Source of the DNA: Desmonostoc muscorum FACHB-395
Lineage (GTDB): Bacteria; Cyanobacteriota; Cyanobacteriia; Cyanobacteriales; Nostocaceae
NCBI RefSeq assembly: GCF_014698035.1
Contig: NZ_JACJSF010000010.1
Location: 62,001-126,000 of the forward strand
Length of the DNA: 64,000 bases
Direction of reading: 5' to 3'
Part shown: positions 45,912 through 54,968 of the stretch, in pieces
Layout: each line of letters starts with the position of its first letter
Position numbering within the stretch: position 1 is the first letter of the stretch
Translations under genes and position numbers: made by a program
Notes under the pieces: generated by a model
Database searches by the model: none
The model's input: only the letters and a program-made list of their open reading frames with translations
What the model was told of the DNA's origin: nothing

Positions 45912-47249
45912 ATGCTCCTAGATTTAGAAAGATTTTATCAGGCTTGCAATCCGAGCAGACCTCTAATCATAGGAAACGCCAGCGATCGCAGGTACTATAT
46001 TGATTTTGCTGCGGTACGGGGTGGCAAAATTATCGAAGCTTTGCAGCGCACGATCGCTAAAATATCGCCCGATGAACCAACTTGTCAGCTATTTACAGGA
46101 CATCTCGGCTGTGGAAAATCAACGGAATTGTTGCGGTTGAAAGCTGAGTTAGAAGCGCAGCAATTTCATGTAGTTTACTTTGAGTCTACCCATGTCTTAG
46201 AAATGGCAGATGTGGATGTGACTGATATTTTGTTGGCGATCGCAGGCCAAGTAAGTGAAAGCCTAGAAGCAATGAGAATCAGGCTCAAATCTACTTACTT
46301 TACCAAGTTGTTTGGTGAAATTGTAGATTTTCTGCAAACACCAATTGACCTGGGAGTAGAAGCAGAGTTGTCTGTGGGAATTGCCAAAATTACAGCCAAA
46401 ACTAAAGAAAGTCCCCAGTTGCGGCGGCGGTTAAGAGATTATTTAGAACCACGAACAGCAAACATTTTACAGTCAATTAATCAAGAATTGCTAGAACGTG
46501 CCATCAAGGAACTAAAAACTAGAGGTAAAAAAGGACTGGTGGTTATTGTTGATAACCTGGATAGAGTTGCAATTCGACCTTTACCATCGGGGCGATCGCT
46601 GCCAGAATACTTATTTATTCAGCGTGGTGAACAGTTACGTAAACTAAATTGCCATGTAGTCTACACTATTCCCTTAGCTCTGACTTTCTCCAACGATAGC
46701 GCCGAACTTCAACATCGTTTGGGGGGAGGAGTCGCACCAAAAATGTTACCGATGATACCTGTACGTCTGCGCTCTGGAGAGATTTTTCCTCAAGGGCTAG
46801 CAATGTTGCGGCAAATGGTACTAGCTAGAGCTTTTCCAGACATTTTACCTAGCGATCGGTTAGGCTTAATTACAGAGGTGTTTGATAGTTTGGAAACCTT
46901 AGATCGGTTGTGCTTGATTAGTGGTGGTCATGTCCGCGACTTGCTAGGGTTACTGTTTGACTGTCTGCGAGAACAAGATCCACCTTTTGAGCGGGAATGT
47001 GTTGATTTGGTGATTCAAAGACAGCGAGATTACCGAGCTAACGCTATCGATCCTCATGAGTGGGAATTAATCTTTCAGGTGGTGCAACAGCAAAGAGTTA
47101 GAGGTGACATAGAATACCACACTTTATTGCGAAGTTTATTTGTATTTGAATACCGAGATCATCAGGGAGCTTGGTTTGCCGTCAACCCAGTTTTAGCAGA
47201 GACGGAAAAATTTAAATCATGGTTGAACGACACCCACAAGCAGATATAA
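45912..47249 (+). CDS. P-loop ATPase, partner of the nSTAND1-WD40 protein
   Basis: A 445-residue AAA/STAND-like ATPase. Walker A GHLGCGKST is at residues 63-71, and Walker B LVVIVDNLDR at about 209-218. A likely arginine-rich lid and a C-terminal winged-helix-like region (about 340-445, ending SLFVFEYRDHQGAWFAVNPV) follow. No effector domain is seen. The 3' end overlaps the start of the 1750-aa gene by 31 bp, so the two are translated together. I infer a regulatory NTPase of a two-component STAND-like system; substrate and trigger are unknown. Confidence 0.8.
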   Translation: MLLDLERFYQACNPSRPLIIGNASDRRYYIDFAAVRGGKIIEALQRTIAKISPDEPTCQLFTGHLGCGKSTELLRLKAELEAQQFHVVYFESTHVLEMADVDVTDILLAIAGQVSESLEAMRIRLKSTYFTKLFGEIVDFLQTPIDLGVEAELSVGIAKITAKTKESPQLRRRLRDYLEPRTANILQSINQELLERAIKELKTRGKKGLVVIVDNLDRVAIRPLPSGRSLPEYLFIQRGEQLRKLNCHVVYTIPLALTFSNDSAELQHRLGGGVAPKMLPMIPVRLRSGEIFPQGLAMLRQMVLARAFPDILPSDRLGLITEVFDSLETLDRLCLISGGHVRDLLGLLFDCLREQDPPFERECVDLVIQRQRDYRANAIDPHEWELIFQVVQQQRVRGDIEYHTLLRSLFVFEYRDHQGAWFAVNPVLAETEKFKSWLNDTHKQI

Positions 47250-50200
47250 GAGCGGCTAATGAGCGGGCTTTACGGAGTTTGGGGAGAGCAATTGCCCTTT
47301 CTAACGGTCAGTTTTCCCTAGTTTTGGTGTGCTGCAATTATCGAGTTTTGCAAGAACTTATGCTGCAACGACTCGAAGAACTCTCTTCAGGTGTACACCA
47401 TATTCAAAAGGTAATTCTGCCGCATAATGCTAGAAGTCTTTACACAAGTATTCATTTACAACTGGTAACTGAAGAGAATCCGCCATCGGCGTTAATGATT
47501 TTGGGTTTGGAGTCAGTAGATGGAATTGACGATTTACTGAGGTCTATCAATCATATTCGTGATGAGTTTCGCAAACGTCACCCATTCCCGATGATTGTGT
47601 GGGTGAATGAAGAAGTGTTGCAAAAGGTAGTCCGTTTAGCACCAGATTTTGCGAGTTGGGCAGCTACACCGATTCGGTTTGAGATGACAACTCAATCATT
47701 GCGGCAATTTTTGCAACAGGAAACGGACGCTTTATTTGCCACGGTGTTACCAAGCGATGCTGGACAACACCAACCTCCTCAAGTTGCCAAGCATTATTTC
47801 ACTGTGGAGCAAGTCTGGAAAAATAGCTATGAACTCCACTTTGCTATTGAAGAGTTGCACAATCGTGGGATTACCTTAGAGCCAGAATTACACGCTAGTT
47901 TAGAGTTTGTTTTTGGTCTAGATAATTATATTAGCGATCGCATCAATACAGCTTTAAGCCATTTTCAGCAAAGCTTACAAGTTTGGCAAAAGTTGGAGGA
48001 AATAGGGGAGGCAGGGGAGCAGGGGAGCAGGGGAGCAGTGGGGCAGAGGGGCAGGGGAGGCAGGGGGGCAGGGGAGCAGGGGAGTAGGGGAGTAGGGGGA
48101 GATGAGAGGGTATTTTCTTCGTCTGCGCCTCCTAGTCGGCCATCGCCGCTACCTTTGCGACAGGGAATCTTGCTGTTTTATATTGGGCTGTGTTATTGCC
48201 GTTTCGCAGAGCAAAATCAAACAGAAAATCGTCGTCATTGGTACACAGCTAAATCTTATTTTCAGCAATGTTTAAATGTTTTGCAGATGGCTGGACGTTT
48301 AGATATAGTTGCTGGGTTTATTAGTCAACTCGCTGAAGTTTTGCAATATCTGCAAGAGTGGGAAGAATTGCAGACTGTTGCCCAAAAGTCTCTGGAGTTG
48401 CATCAAACTTATGGTAGTCAAATTCAATTAGCTTGTGACTACGGTTTTCTGGCACAAGTGGCTGTGCAGCAGTCGCGGTGGGTACAGGCGAGTATATTAG
48501 CCCATGTATCGCTGCTGAAATTAGGTGAAGCCCAAAAGCATAACGACCCTTATAACTGCTTATTTCCCTTACTGTTAGCGCAAATTTACTATTTAGTGTT
48601 GGCGAAAGCACAGAGAAATTTGGGTGAATTGGTAATCGCTCATGAATACTTAGAAAAAGCAACAAAAGAATTGCCAGCAGCTTTAGAAAGCAGTGCCCAT
48701 CAATACGATGCCCATCGTTATATTCGCTTATTGCGGACACTGCGATCGCTATACTTTGAAGAAGGGCGCTATCTGGAAGCCTATTACATTCGGCAGAAAC
48801 GGCGTTCTGTTGAGCAACAGTACGGTTTTCGGGCTTTTATTGGTGCAGGGCGTTTGCAACCCCAAAGACAGGCGACAAACCCAGCATTGATGTCACATTC
48901 TGGGAGTAGCAGCGTTGCTTTAGAAATTGCGGCTTCTGGTCGGGAGCGTGATATTAATAACTTAATTGGGAGAATAAGCCGCGCCGATCAAAAGCTGACG
49001 GTGATTCACGGTCAATCAGGGGTAGGTAAGAGTTCTATTGTCACTGCTGGTTTAGTTCCAGCACTGCAAAATCGAGCTATTGGCGATCAAATAGCCGTGC
49101 CTGTAGTATTGCAAGTTTATACCGATTGGGCGCGGGAATTAGAGAAATCTTTAAGTGAAGCGATGTTTAGTGACGCATCCCTTGCCGTCTACGCTGATAT
49201 TAAGCTAGAAGCAACCATTGAAGCGGTGGAGATGCCCTACTCTCCTACACCCATCACCATCGTCAGAATTTTACAACAACTCAAACAAAATGCTGATAAC
49301 CACCTGATCACAGTTTTAATTTTTGACCAGTTTGAAGAATTTTTCTTTGGTTATAGCGATCGCAAGCAGAAGCAAGAATTTGATAAATTTATTAGTGATT
49401 GTCTGAATATCCCCTTTGTCAAAGTTATCCTTTCGTTGCGAGAAGATTACTTACATCGTTTGTTAGATTTTAAACATCTCTCTGCACTAGAAGCGATTAA
49501 TAATAATATTCTCGACAAGCATATTCGTTACCAGTTGAATAACTTTTCGCCAGAATATGCTAAAGCAATTATTCAAAAATTGACCGAGCGATCGCAGTTT
49601 AATTTAGAGCCTGCTTTAATCGATGCCTTAATCGAAGATTTATCCACAGAATTTGGAGAAGTCCGCCCCATTGAATTGCAAGTTGTGGGAGCGCAAATTC
49701 AAGATGAGCGAATCACTACTCTAGAAGAATATCAGCCATATAGACCCAACAAACTCATCGAGCGATATCTTAAGGAACTGATTAAAGACTGCGGCCCAGA
49801 GAATGAACGAGCCGCCTTACTCGTTTTATATTTATTAACAGATGAAAGTAACAACCGACCTTTTAAAACTCGTGCTGAGTTAGCGGCGCAATTAGCAGAA
49901 TTAGAAGATGCCAGCAAATTAGAGTTAGTATTAGACATTTTAGTACGCTCCGGTTTGGTAGTACTATTCCCTGATGTACCAGAACGCTATCAACTTATTC
50001 ACGATTATTTAGTAGACTTGATTCGCTATTTACAACAACAAGAATCGAGCCTACAGGTACAACTAAATCAGTTGCGTCACAAAGTAGAACAAAGTAAAGC
50101 TGAAATTGACCGACTTAAGAGCGAACTTAGCCAAAAAACGCAGCGTTCCACATTAATAGATTCTTATCCTCAACAAGGATTAGATTTATTAACGGAATTA

Positions 50201-52471
50201 CGAGAATTACACAAGCGAGAAGAATTGAGTCAGTTACAAATTGAGCAATTACGAGCTGAACTAAAAGAAAAAGAATTAACAGCAAAACTTGCAGAAAGTC
50301 AAAAGAAACAAAGGCTCAGTGAAGCTCAATTAAATCGTTCGTTGAAAATTGCCCTAACTGCTTCCATTCTTGCCATATTGGGATTAAGCGTTTCCATAGT
50401 AACAGCAGTAGATAGTGAAATTAAAACCCTCAGTGCATCCAGTGAAGCCCTCTTTGCCTCACAAAAAGGTATTGATTCTTTAAAAGAAGCTTTAAGGGCG
50501 GGAAGAAAATTACAACAAATAGTTTGGGTAGATTCCTACACAAGAGAGCAAGTACAGACGGCGCTTTATCAAGCCGTTTCTGGGTTAAGAGAATATAACC
50601 GCTTGGAGGGGCATCTATCTGGAGTAAATAATGCTACATTCAGTCCTGACCGCTCCTTAATAGCCTCAGCTAGTGCGGATACTACAATTAAACTTTGGCT
50701 TCCCGATGGTAGCTTGTTTAAAACCTTGTCGGGGCATGAAGATGTAGTTAATAGTGTCAGTTTCAGCCCCGATGGTCAAATTGTTGCTTCCGCTAGTCAA
50801 GATAAGACGGTGAAACTTTGGAGTAGAGAGGGTGTACTACTTGTTACTCTATTAGGGCATCAAGGTGTAGTGAATAGTGTCAGTTTTAGCCCAGATGGAC
50901 AGATTATTGCTTCTGCAAGTACAGACAAGACAGTAAAACTGTGGAGTCGGGATGGAAAACTGCTCAAAACCTTGCCAGGACATGATGGTGCAGTTTTGAG
51001 CGTCGCTTGGTCAACCGATGGACAAACCATTGCTTCTGGGAGTGCTGACAAGACAGTGAAATTGTGGAGTCGGGATGGTAAGCTGCTCAAAACCTTGCAG
51101 GGACATGAGGATGCAGTTAAAAGTGTAGCTTGGTCAACCGATGGGAAAGCGATCGCTTCTGCTAGTCTAGACCAGACAATCAAACTGTGGAATCTAGAGG
51201 GTAAATTACTGCGAACCTTATCAGGGCATAGTGCTGGAGTTACCAGCGTCAGTTTTAGCCGTGATGGTAACACGCTCGCTTCTGCAAGTACCGACGAGAC
51301 AATCAAACTCTGGAGTTTTGAAGGTGTGCTGTTGGGAACCCTGAAGGGACATAATAATTGGGTTAACAGCGTCAGCTTTAGCCCAGATGGTCGCACCCTA
51401 GCTTCTGCAAGTCGGGACAAAACTATTAAACTCTGGCATTGGGATGATGTGTTATTGCGAAAACCCAAAGCTGATAATGATGACTGGATAACTAGCATCA
51501 GTTTCAGCCCAGGCGATCGCACCTTAGTAGCAGGAAGCCGAGACAAAACTGTAAAACTATTCAGCCGCGAAGGTAAATTAATCCGCATATTTACAGGGCA
51601 TCAGGGTCAAGTTTGGGGGGTTAGTTTCAGTCCAGATGGTCAAGCGATCGCTTCGGCTAGTAAAGATCAAACAGTAAAGCTTTGGAGTGCTGACAGTAAA
51701 CTGCTCAACACCTTACAAGGTCATAGTAGTACAGTCTTGAGTGTAGCTTGGTCGCCTAATAGTCAAGTAATTGCCTCGGCGAGTAAAGATAAAACGGTAA
51801 AGCTTTGGAGTCGAGACGGTAAACTGCTTAACACCTTGGAAGGACATAAAGACGCAGTAAATTGGGTAAGTTTTAGCCCAGATGGTAAATTGCTAGCCTC
51901 AGCCAGTGATGATAAAACCGTAAAAATCTGGAGTTTAGATGGTAAATTGTTATATACCTTAATTGGTCATAGCCGCCGGGTAAATGGGGTTGCTTGGTCG
52001 CCTGATAGTCAAGAAATTGCTTCAGTTAGTATTGATAGCACAGTCAAACTTTGGAGCCGAGACGGTGATTTACTAAATATTCTTGCAGGCGATGGCGATA
52101 GTTTTATTAGTGTGAGTTTTAGCCCCGATGGTAAGACTTTAGCAGCTAGCAGTGATGACAAAGTGAGGATTTGGAACCGCGAAGGGACATTACTGATTGC
52201 TTTGAAAGGTGATAAGCAAGAGTTAACCAGCGTCAGTTTTAGTAATGACGGTAAGACTTTAGCTGCGGGTAGTGGTAATGGTACAGTGATTTTCCAAGAT
52301 TTGGCAGATATCCAACTGGAAAAACTACTAACACGGGGTTGCGATTTGCTCCATGATTATTTGCAGACTAATCAGAAGGTCATGAAAAGCGATAGCACAG
52401 CGCTAGCGAGTCCGCAAGCGTCTGGCTCCGCCAACGCCAGGGGCGATCGCGCCTTGTGTTCTAATAGGTGA
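47219..52471 (+). CDS. nSTAND1-WD40 signalling protein, 14 WD40 repeats
   Basis: A 1750-residue protein. Residues 1-175 resemble an NTPase domain that has lost its P-loop (SLVLVCCNYRVLQEL where Walker A would be; ALMILGLESVD as the core strand). A helical TPR-like region (about 195-545) contains a repeat-derived Gly-rich insert (about 262-310). The nSTAND1 NTPase has Walker A GQSGVGKSS (598-606) and Walker B TVLIFDQFEEF (698-708). A coiled coil (about 940-1042), one membrane helix (about 1044-1064) and fourteen WD40 repeats (about 1130-1700, two seven-blade propellers) follow. The last 40 residues contain an 18-residue repeat insertion. No catalytic effector is visible. Confidence 0.88.
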   Translation: MVERHPQADIRAANERALRSLGRAIALSNGQFSLVLVCCNYRVLQELMLQRLEELSSGVHHIQKVILPHNARSLYTSIHLQLVTEENPPSALMILGLESVDGIDDLLRSINHIRDEFRKRHPFPMIVWVNEEVLQKVVRLAPDFASWAATPIRFEMTTQSLRQFLQQETDALFATVLPSDAGQHQPPQVAKHYFTVEQVWKNSYELHFAIEELHNRGITLEPELHASLEFVFGLDNYISDRINTALSHFQQSLQVWQKLEEIGEAGEQGSRGAVGQRGRGGRGAGEQGSRGVGGDERVFSSSAPPSRPSPLPLRQGILLFYIGLCYCRFAEQNQTENRRHWYTAKSYFQQCLNVLQMAGRLDIVAGFISQLAEVLQYLQEWEELQTVAQKSLELHQTYGSQIQLACDYGFLAQVAVQQSRWVQASILAHVSLLKLGEAQKHNDPYNCLFPLLLAQIYYLVLAKAQRNLGELVIAHEYLEKATKELPAALESSAHQYDAHRYIRLLRTLRSLYFEEGRYLEAYYIRQKRRSVEQQYGFRAFIGAGRLQPQRQATNPALMSHSGSSSVALEIAASGRERDINNLIGRISRADQKLTVIHGQSGVGKSSIVTAGLVPALQNRAIGDQIAVPVVLQVYTDWARELEKSLSEAMFSDASLAVYADIKLEATIEAVEMPYSPTPITIVRILQQLKQNADNHLITVLIFDQFEEFFFGYSDRKQKQEFDKFISDCLNIPFVKVILSLREDYLHRLLDFKHLSALEAINNNILDKHIRYQLNNFSPEYAKAIIQKLTERSQFNLEPALIDALIEDLSTEFGEVRPIELQVVGAQIQDERITTLEEYQPYRPNKLIERYLKELIKDCGPENERAALLVLYLLTDESNNRPFKTRAELAAQLAELEDASKLELVLDILVRSGLVVLFPDVPERYQLIHDYLVDLIRYLQQQESSLQVQLNQLRHKVEQSKAEIDRLKSELSQKTQRSTLIDSYPQQGLDLLTELRELHKREELSQLQIEQLRAELKEKELTAKLAESQKKQRLSEAQLNRSLKIALTASILAILGLSVSIVTAVDSEIKTLSASSEALFASQKGIDSLKEALRAGRKLQQIVWVDSYTREQVQTALYQAVSGLREYNRLEGHLSGVNNATFSPDRSLIASASADTTIKLWLPDGSLFKTLSGHEDVVNSVSFSPDGQIVASASQDKTVKLWSREGVLLVTLLGHQGVVNSVSFSPDGQIIASASTDKTVKLWSRDGKLLKTLPGHDGAVLSVAWSTDGQTIASGSADKTVKLWSRDGKLLKTLQGHEDAVKSVAWSTDGKAIASASLDQTIKLWNLEGKLLRTLSGHSAGVTSVSFSRDGNTLASASTDETIKLWSFEGVLLGTLKGHNNWVNSVSFSPDGRTLASASRDKTIKLWHWDDVLLRKPKADNDDWITSISFSPGDRTLVAGSRDKTVKLFSREGKLIRIFTGHQGQVWGVSFSPDGQAIASASKDQTVKLWSADSKLLNTLQGHSSTVLSVAWSPNSQVIASASKDKTVKLWSRDGKLLNTLEGHKDAVNWVSFSPDGKLLASASDDKTVKIWSLDGKLLYTLIGHSRRVNGVAWSPDSQEIASVSIDSTVKLWSRDGDLLNILAGDGDSFISVSFSPDGKTLAASSDDKVRIWNREGTLLIALKGDKQELTSVSFSNDGKTLAAGSGNGTVIFQDLADIQLEKLLTRGCDLLHDYLQTNQKVMKSDSTALASPQASGSANARGDRALCSNR
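48000..48106. repeat. GGGGAGCAG-type array inside the STAND gene
   Basis: Many units of GGGGAGCAG, GGGGCAG and GGGGAGTAG occur in frame and encode a Gly/Arg/Glu-rich stretch. This is the same kind of unit found between genes at 1780-1805 and 33700-33725. Confidence 0.85.
52394..52447. repeat. 54-bp in-frame repeat insertion in a HIP1 site
   Basis: GCGAT at 52389-52393 is repeated at 52443-52447. Removing the 54 bp between restores AAAAGCGATCGCGCCTTG, with an intact HIP1 octamer and the reading KSDRALC. The insert (AGCGCTAGCGAGTCC... and ...GGCTCCGCC) is palindromic and encodes STALASPQASGSANARGD. Confidence 0.75.
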
Positions 52472-52506
52472 TGGAGATTTTTTTCCCATTCAGACCAGAG
52501 AAATTG

Positions 52507-52635
52507 TTGGCACCACCTTGTAGTTGCGTGAGAGATTATTTGCAGAATAGTACAGATGTGAGAGAGGATGAGCGACATTTGTGCGATGGTCTAGACCCCA
52601 CCGTAGGCGATCGCATTCCCAGAATCTCTCCTTAA
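52507..52635 (+). pseudogene. Remnant of a second WD40-protein C-terminus
   Basis: A frame without a proper start reads CVRDYLQNSTDVREDERHLC then DGLD and a TAA at 52633. This is the typical tail that follows WD40 repeats in cyanobacterial STAND proteins, and aligns with the tail of the preceding gene (CDLLHDYLQTNQKVMKS). It is about 60 bp after that gene's stop codon, so it is probably what is left of a deleted neighbour. Confidence 0.55.
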
Positions 52636-52685
52636 TTTAGCAGGTAGGGCGATACTCACTAACAAATATCGTTTACTTAAAGCAA

Positions 52686-53021
52686 TTAGCACCCAAATTC
52701 TTCTCTAAGCCTGCGCCTTAAATCTCCAGAGATAGGTAGCCAGTTAATTTCTTGGCATATATTATTACGAGTTTCACCATTTTGTAAGCGCTGTCTATAG
52801 ATGGCTATTAACAACATCTCTAGACCAAACCTAGATAACATATCAGCTGCCAAGCCTATTATTCCAAGCAGAACTATACCACCAATCATCCCTCCTGGCC
52901 CCAACATTGCTAAAGCTGCTGTAATAGCAGCAGCTCCGGTAAGACCTGTAGTAGCCATCGTAATTAGAAGTACAATTGCAGGCAAACCTATTCCAGCTGC
53001 TTTCCTTACGAATTCATCCAT
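52686..53021 (-). CDS. Small glycine-rich membrane protein
   Basis: A 111-residue protein. After MDEFVRKAAG come two long hydrophobic, Gly/Ala-rich segments (about 9-50: GLPAIVLLITMATTGLTGAAA and LGPGGMIGGIVLLGIIGLAA in part), then a charged tail (RQRLQNGETRNNICQEI... LRRRLREEFGC). Glycine-zipper-like spacing suggests an oligomeric membrane or pore-like protein. I recognise similar cyanobacterial proteins but no function. The ATG at 53021 is preceded by AGAGGA at good distance; the longer frame from 53063 is less likely. It is convergent with the STAND gene. Confidence 0.65.
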   Translation of the reverse strand: MDEFVRKAAGIGLPAIVLLITMATTGLTGAAAITAALAMLGPGGMIGGIVLLGIIGLAADMLSRFGLEMLLIAIYRQRLQNGETRNNICQEINWLPISGDLRRRLREEFGC

Positions 53022-53209
53022 ACTATATCCTCTGGTAAATAAATACTGATATAACAGACTCATTGGGTTTCAAGTTTAGTGTTCCCCGAAATTTGTATGG
53101 CTCAACATCAAATAACAATTGTTCTGTAGCGTAGTGATTTGACGTTGGTTGTGGGGAAATATTATAACAATACAATTTCTAGCAGTTATAACTATAATTA
53201 TTCATCAGT

Positions 53210-54142
53210 ATGCTTGTATTCTTTATTCACGGTGTCAACACTCAGAATTCTAGATATGCTGACGTACTAATAAAAAAAATCCACAGAAAACTAACAACCC
53301 CTGCAAATTTTTACTCAAGTTTCTGGGGAAACTTATTCAACAATAAGAAACATCAAACTATTGGATGTATCGAAAAAGATTTTTCTAGAGTTTGTGAACA
53401 CCATAAAGAATATAAAAGTTCGTATGATGATATTTACAGATACAAAAAACGAAGAAATGAGATAATCAATAATTTTTTAGGTGATTTTTTAATTTATCAA
53501 AATCCCGTTCGCGGTAAAGCAATACGTAAAACTATCGTTGAACAACTGAATCAGTTCTTAAATGACCACTCAGATCAACAAGAAATTCATTTGATTGCTC
53601 ATTCTCTAGGCAGTTTTATTCTTTGGGATCTCATTTTTTCAGATACTTTAGACAATGATGATCCAGCTTTTATTTTTCGTGAGAAACTAAATCTATTAAA
53701 TTTAGCTAGCATTACGACACTGGGTTCTCCTCTCTTATTCCTTAAGCAAATGCTAGATATTGATTTCTCGGTTATCAATTATTTTTTTAAAAATTCTGAT
53801 AAAGAAGAAACTGCTGGATTACAGAAGTTAAGATGGGTAAATATAATTCATTCCTCTGACTTAATTGCCTATCCTCTCAAAGCTGCCATAGAAAATGAAA
53901 TTAGCTCAAATTTATTATTCTGCGATCATTATGTGTGGCAGTATGCAAACGGGATGGAGAAAACATTAAACAATATGAGTCAATCAGATATGGCAATGGT
54001 TGTTGGAGCAGAAGATGCTCATTCTTCGTACTTCTACGATAATCTGGATGGTGAAATCACATCAGGTATTATTGCATATAATTTGTTAGGAAAAACACAA
54101 AAACTTTTAGAAAGGTGTGTCCATCCAAAACCTATGGGATGA
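53210..54142 (+). CDS. Alpha/beta hydrolase (lipase/esterase-like)
   Basis: A 310-residue protein with an alpha/beta-hydrolase core. HGVN (residues 7-10) follows the first strand, and the nucleophile elbow is AHSLGS (130-135, Ser132). Acid and base residues are probably in the C-terminal part (HSSDLIAYPL; CDHYVW). A Lys/Tyr/His-rich helical insert (about 45-95) separates the first strand from the elbow. No signal peptide. The gene is AT-rich compared with its neighbours, suggesting transfer. Near STAND genes such hydrolases can act as effectors (lipase), which is inference here. Confidence 0.75.
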   Translation: MLVFFIHGVNTQNSRYADVLIKKIHRKLTTPANFYSSFWGNLFNNKKHQTIGCIEKDFSRVCEHHKEYKSSYDDIYRYKKRRNEIINNFLGDFLIYQNPVRGKAIRKTIVEQLNQFLNDHSDQQEIHLIAHSLGSFILWDLIFSDTLDNDDPAFIFREKLNLLNLASITTLGSPLLFLKQMLDIDFSVINYFFKNSDKEETAGLQKLRWVNIIHSSDLIAYPLKAAIENEISSNLLFCDHYVWQYANGMEKTLNNMSQSDMAMVVGAEDAHSSYFYDNLDGEITSGIIAYNLLGKTQKLLERCVHPKPMG

Positions 54143-54214
54143 TTGAAGCCATAGACAAAGCTGTACATCTTGGTAGCATTGAGTGAAGTACCCGTCAGCA
54201 AGGGAGCGAGGGCG

Positions 54215-54838
54215 ATGTATGCAAGCGTCACACAACCACTGACTTTTGAAGAGTTTCTTGCTTGGGACGATGGTTCAGGCAGAGAGTTTGAGCTATTAGA
54301 TGGGATTCCCGTGCCATTATCAGAACCAAATGCAAATCATGAGGATTTGATCCAGCGACTGTGTGCTTATTTAGAAAATCACTGCCAAGAAAATGACCTG
54401 CCTTATGTGTCGCGCCAGTCCAAGCAGGTTCGGCTCAAAACAGCACCAGGAGAAAAGGAAAAAAGCCGGAAAGCAGATATTATCATATTTGCAAGAGTTG
54501 AATGGCAGAGGATGAAAACTATCTCTAGTTCTGCTGCTGCATATATTCCACCACCCGGAATCATTGAGGTCGTTAGCAACAACTGGAAGGACGACTATCT
54601 GACAAAACTTGCTGAGTATGAAGATTTAGGCGTTTTCGAGTACATTATTGTAGACTATGCTGCTTTTGGTGGTATTCGGTTCATTGGCTCTCCCAAGCAG
54701 CCAACGATTACAATCTACCAACTTGAAGATGGAGAGTATTTACCCCCGAAGGTGTTTCGAGGGGAGGATCGAATTGATTCTAGATTGTTTCCCAACATTC
54801 CCTTAACGGCTGAACAGATTTTTGCAATGAGTCGCTGA
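54215..54838 (+). CDS. Uma2-family (DUF820) putative restriction-like nuclease
   Basis: A 207-residue protein of a family greatly expanded in cyanobacteria, with a PD-(D/E)xK-like fold. The opening FEEFLAWDDGSGREFELLDG, the block SRKADIIIF and the core IIEVVSNN (Glu-Val-Val-Ser) mark the nuclease site, and YLTKLAEYEDLGVFEYIIVD is the conserved Lys/Tyr segment. Function unproven. The ATG at 54215 is preferred over a TTG at 54170. Confidence 0.85.
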   Translation: MYASVTQPLTFEEFLAWDDGSGREFELLDGIPVPLSEPNANHEDLIQRLCAYLENHCQENDLPYVSRQSKQVRLKTAPGEKEKSRKADIIIFARVEWQRMKTISSSAAAYIPPPGIIEVVSNNWKDDYLTKLAEYEDLGVFEYIIVDYAAFGGIRFIGSPKQPTITIYQLEDGEYLPPKVFRGEDRIDSRLFPNIPLTAEQIFAMSR

Positions 54839-54968
54839 TTAGCAACGAATAAATTTATTCTAGTCGTCTTCTTGCCACTAGTTTAATGCGCGATCGCTCC
54901 ACAAATGCTAGGAGCGATCGCTGGCTTAACTCAATAGACTTTTATCCTCACGAATGGATAATCAGTAT

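Noticed and set aside
50860..51588. 242-residue minus-strand frame in the WD40 region
   Set aside because: It is the antisense of the periodic WD40 repeats; its own repetition is inherited from them.
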